NCBI RefSeq assembly: GCF_000701345.1 | Contig: NZ_JNIJ01000010.1 | Coordinates: 124,001 to 188,000, forward strand | Length of the DNA: 64,000 nt | Direction of reading: 5' to 3' | Source of the DNA: Bradyrhizobium sp. URHD0069 | GTDB taxonomy: Bacteria > Pseudomonadota > Alphaproteobacteria > Rhizobiales > Xanthobacteraceae | Shown: positions 62,080 to 64,000 of the stretch, piece after piece | Layout of the letters: each line of letters starts with the position of its first letter | How positions within the stretch are numbered: the stretch's first letter is position 1 | The notes under the pieces: generated by a model | What the model was told of the DNA's origin: nothing | The model's input: the letters and a program-made list of their open reading frames with translations, nothing else | Database searches by the model: none | Translations under genes and position numbers: made by a program

Positions 62080-63441
62080 TCAGGCGGCCAGCCGCAGTCC
62101 GGTTTCTGCGGGCTTGCCGATGATCCGCCGCAGCTCGATAGCCCATGCATCGAGCACCTCGCGCTTCTTCGCTACCCGGACGCGGGTGGCGAGGTTGTAG
62201 ACCTTGCGGGTGACCGCAGGCAGCGGCTTGCCGTTCTCGTCCTTGTTCGCCTGATGGTCGAGGCAAAGCGAGATACCGGCCTCCGACAGACCAAGTTCGC
62301 CACACATCGTCGCTGCCGTGCGCCGCAGATCATGCGGGGTGAAGGGCGCAAGGCCGAGCAACTCGCAAATGCCTTTGGTTTTCTTGTTGCCGCGCAACGC
62401 GTTCCCCATGGCCGTGCGCGCGAGCGGCGCATCGCCGTACCGGCCTACGAACGCAAACTCGTAGTTGCCCATCGCCTCGTTGATGATCTCCAGCGCGAGG
62501 TCGGAGAGCGGCTGGTTGATCACGCGCCGCCGCTTAACCCGCCGTGCCGGGATATCGACGGTGCCGTTCCCGGCGTTGAGTTCGTCGCGTTGGATCGGCA
62601 ACAATTCGCCCGAGCGCAACATCGTGGTCAGCGCGAACCTGATTGCGAGCCTTGTCCTGCGATCCCACGGCATGTCCTCGCGGTCAAGGCCGTGCCAGAG
62701 CGTCCTGATCTCGTCTTCGGTCAGGACGCGGTCGCGCGGATGCTCATCGTCCAGCTTCGGCAGGTTGACGCAGGGGCTGGCGCTCACATAGTCGCGGCCC
62801 GCTTCCGCCGCCCAGTTGAACAGGCCGGACGCCGCGCGCCGCATGTGGCGGGCGTTGCTCACCGATGCCTTGCCGCCGAGCTTGCCTGCAACGATGTCGT
62901 TCGAGAGCGTGGCAATGTCGTGCTTGGTGACCTCGCCCGCGATCTTTTTGCCGAGCCGTGGGCTGAGGAAGCGCCGCAGGTGGCTGGCGACGTTCTCCCA
63001 GCTTTCGATCCGGGGCCGCATTTCGCCGTCCGGCTTCTTGACCGGCGTCTTCATCCACTCGATCCGCTCCTCGATGATATCGTCGACGGTCTTGCCCCGC
63101 TTCGCCTGCCGCACTTTCCGGTCGCGGAAAGTTTCGGCGAGCGCCGCAGCGCCTGTGCCCCTCAGGCCGTAAACCCTGCTGCGGGCGTCCTCGACGAGGA
63201 AAGTCTCGGGGTTGTAGACGCCAAGCCAGCCGGTGCGCTGCTTGCCGGTCTCTGGATCGGTGAACTTGAACGAGAAGGTCGCCACCCCGGTGGCGGTGAT
63301 GCTGACGTAGAGGCCGCAGCATTTGCGGTCGTAGATTTTGACCCGCTTGGTGACGCGCTTTTCGCACATGCGGTCGGTGAGGATGACGCTGCTGTTGCGC
63401 GCGCGCTTGGCGGGTTCGGTGGTCGTGGTAGTATCGCTCAT
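62080..63441 (-). CDS. Site-specific tyrosine integrase (phage/island type)
   Basis: A 453-residue integrase with an N-terminal DUF4102-like Arm-binding domain (KVKIYDRKCCGLYVSITATG). Catalytic residues visible are an arginine in TTMLRSGELLP, HDLRRTAATM (His-x-x-Arg) and a late tyrosine in RKVYNLATR. It is located 200 bp inside the right end of the island and reads away from it, as typical of islands integrated at a short core. Confidence 0.93.
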   Translation of the reverse strand: MSDTTTTTEPAKRARNSSVILTDRMCEKRVTKRVKIYDRKCCGLYVSITATGVATFSFKFTDPETGKQRTGWLGVYNPETFLVEDARSRVYGLRGTGAAALAETFRDRKVRQAKRGKTVDDIIEERIEWMKTPVKKPDGEMRPRIESWENVASHLRRFLSPRLGKKIAGEVTKHDIATLSNDIVAGKLGGKASVSNARHMRRAASGLFNWAAEAGRDYVSASPCVNLPKLDDEHPRDRVLTEDEIRTLWHGLDREDMPWDRRTRLAIRFALTTMLRSGELLPIQRDELNAGNGTVDIPARRVKRRRVINQPLSDLALEIINEAMGNYEFAFVGRYGDAPLARTAMGNALRGNKKTKGICELLGLAPFTPHDLRRTAATMCGELGLSEAGISLCLDHQANKDENGKPLPAVTRKVYNLATRVRVAKKREVLDAWAIELRRIIGKPAETGLRLAA

Positions 63442-64000
63442 GGTTTCAGGCTCCTGAAGGGTTTGGGACCATGGGCTTGGCCTTGGGCCTCTCAGTCCTT
63501 GGAGGGTCGAGAGAGGCTTAGGGCCGGGCCCCTGTTTTGGCGAAACGCGCTGAAACGGCCCGGATCAGGGTAGTCGAAAAGTGCCTGTTTTAAAGGGTTT
63601 TCTTGGTTTCGGCGTGTTTCACCGAATACCAAAATATAGTCCACACGACTTCGCCGTACGCTTCAGCGCCGTTCGTCTGCGCAACTGAGTGCGCACCGAC
63701 GTTGCCGCGTCCACCGCAACCTGTCCCAACGTTCGTGACGATGGCCAACGCCCCTCTGGTGGGACAGGATGGCACGAGTCTTACAAATGATTTGCCCGAC
63801 GGGTTAAGCGGAAAATTTTTCCGCGAGGGGCTGGACAGCTTTTTCAGTGATTTGCCCGTCGGGCAGATTTCACCGTCTTTACGGTCCCGCGCCGCGGAGC
63901 GCTTGGGCAATGACCGGAACGCATCACATGCGAATAGCGACAACTACAGCTCCGCTCCTGGAACCATTGCTCCGCAGGGGTAATCAGACCAAAAGTGTTC
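63442..64000. other. Right flank: island end, attR and right half of the structured repeat
   Basis: From 63442 to 63640 no gene is seen. The 11-bp attR core is at 63641-63651; 63652-63985 contains the words tgatttgcccgacggg and tgatttgcccgtcggg in opposite sense and a ctgtcccaacg...ggacag hairpin (63720-63770). The open frame on the minus strand (63590-63943) lies within the repeat and crosses the att site; I do not treat it as a gene. Confidence 0.6.
63641..63651. repeat. attR core repeat of the island
   Basis: ccacacgactt, identical to 40121-40131; followed by cgccgtacgc, whereas the left copy continues with island sequence gaagtctagg. Confidence 0.75.

Larger units (their letters stand above)
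40121..63651. mobile_element. Genomic island (integrative element) of about 23.5 kb
   Basis: Bounded by direct repeats ccacacgactt at 40121-40131 and 63641-63651, with a tyrosine integrase whose start is 200 bp inside the right repeat, plus AlpA-like and excisionase-like genes. Contents: primase-helicase, sliding-clamp homologue, regulators, several HEPN-like proteins, SRAP, ASCH, hydrolase, thermonuclease, protease, IS1595 remnant. There are no phage capsid/tail or conjugative transfer genes. It resembles a satellite or mobilisable island rather than a complete prophage or ICE. Confidence 0.8.

Noticed and set aside
40121..63651. Complete prophage or conjugative element
   Set aside because: No capsid, tail, terminase, relaxase or type IV secretion genes could be seen.
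63590..63943. 117-residue minus-strand frame at the right flank
   Set aside because: It crosses the att core and lies within the structured repeat; composition looks non-coding.

Overview
The window is a high-GC alphaproteobacterial chromosome segment, most like Bradyrhizobium or a close relative in the Nitrobacteraceae. The evidence is a circularly permuted two-piece tmRNA gene, a SAM-II riboswitch ahead of metZ, class I lysyl-tRNA synthetase, a ligase-associated DNA-damage cluster, and several families of palindromic extragenic repeats typical of that lineage. I had no database access; family names come from recognising motifs.

Positions 1-39690 look like ordinary chromosome. Features in order: the end of a TauE/SafE-type exporter with its TIGR02186 partner; the four ligase-associated repair genes (metallophosphoesterase, Lhr-type helicase, beta-CASP exonuclease, ATP-dependent ligase) arranged divergently around a TPR-methyltransferase; a MATE exporter; pyrD; an S24-type regulator; an aldolase; lysK; a solute-binding protein; an SCO copper chaperone; an FAD dehydrogenase; RidA; an ECF sigma factor with DUF4142 and a broken cupredoxin; ssrA and tRNA-Gly; an AraC regulator with small enzymes; a second MATE; a sorbosone dehydrogenase; a DUF4010 protein; dCTP deaminase; riboswitch-controlled metZ; an opgC/SGNH operon; and apaG.

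Positions 40121-63651 form a genomic island of about 23.5 kb. It is bounded by an 11-bp direct repeat (ccacacgactt), carries a tyrosine integrase at its right end, and seems to have split a structured chromosomal repeat into halves (about 39840-40131 and 63641-63985). The right part of the island is a replication/control module: integrase, AlpA-type and excisionase-like proteins, a zinc-ribbon protein, a DnaN-like sliding clamp, and a Toprim/RecA-like primase-helicase next to an array of seven 10-bp motifs. The left and central cargo holds several HEPN-like helical proteins, a SRAP abasic-site protein, an ASCH protein, an exported alpha/beta hydrolase, a thermonuclease, a trypsin-like protease whose 3' end runs into an IS1595 remnant, a free-standing RarA-C-terminus-like protein, and a well-formed 20-residue membrane microprotein gene. 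No virion or conjugation genes are visible, so the element looks like a self-replicating satellite or mobilisable island.

The points most worth following are the island's own clamp plus primase with its motif array, the HEPN-rich cargo, the microprotein, the broken cupredoxin, the repeat inserted in frame in the Lhr helicase, the sorbosone dehydrogenase remnant and the metZ riboswitch.
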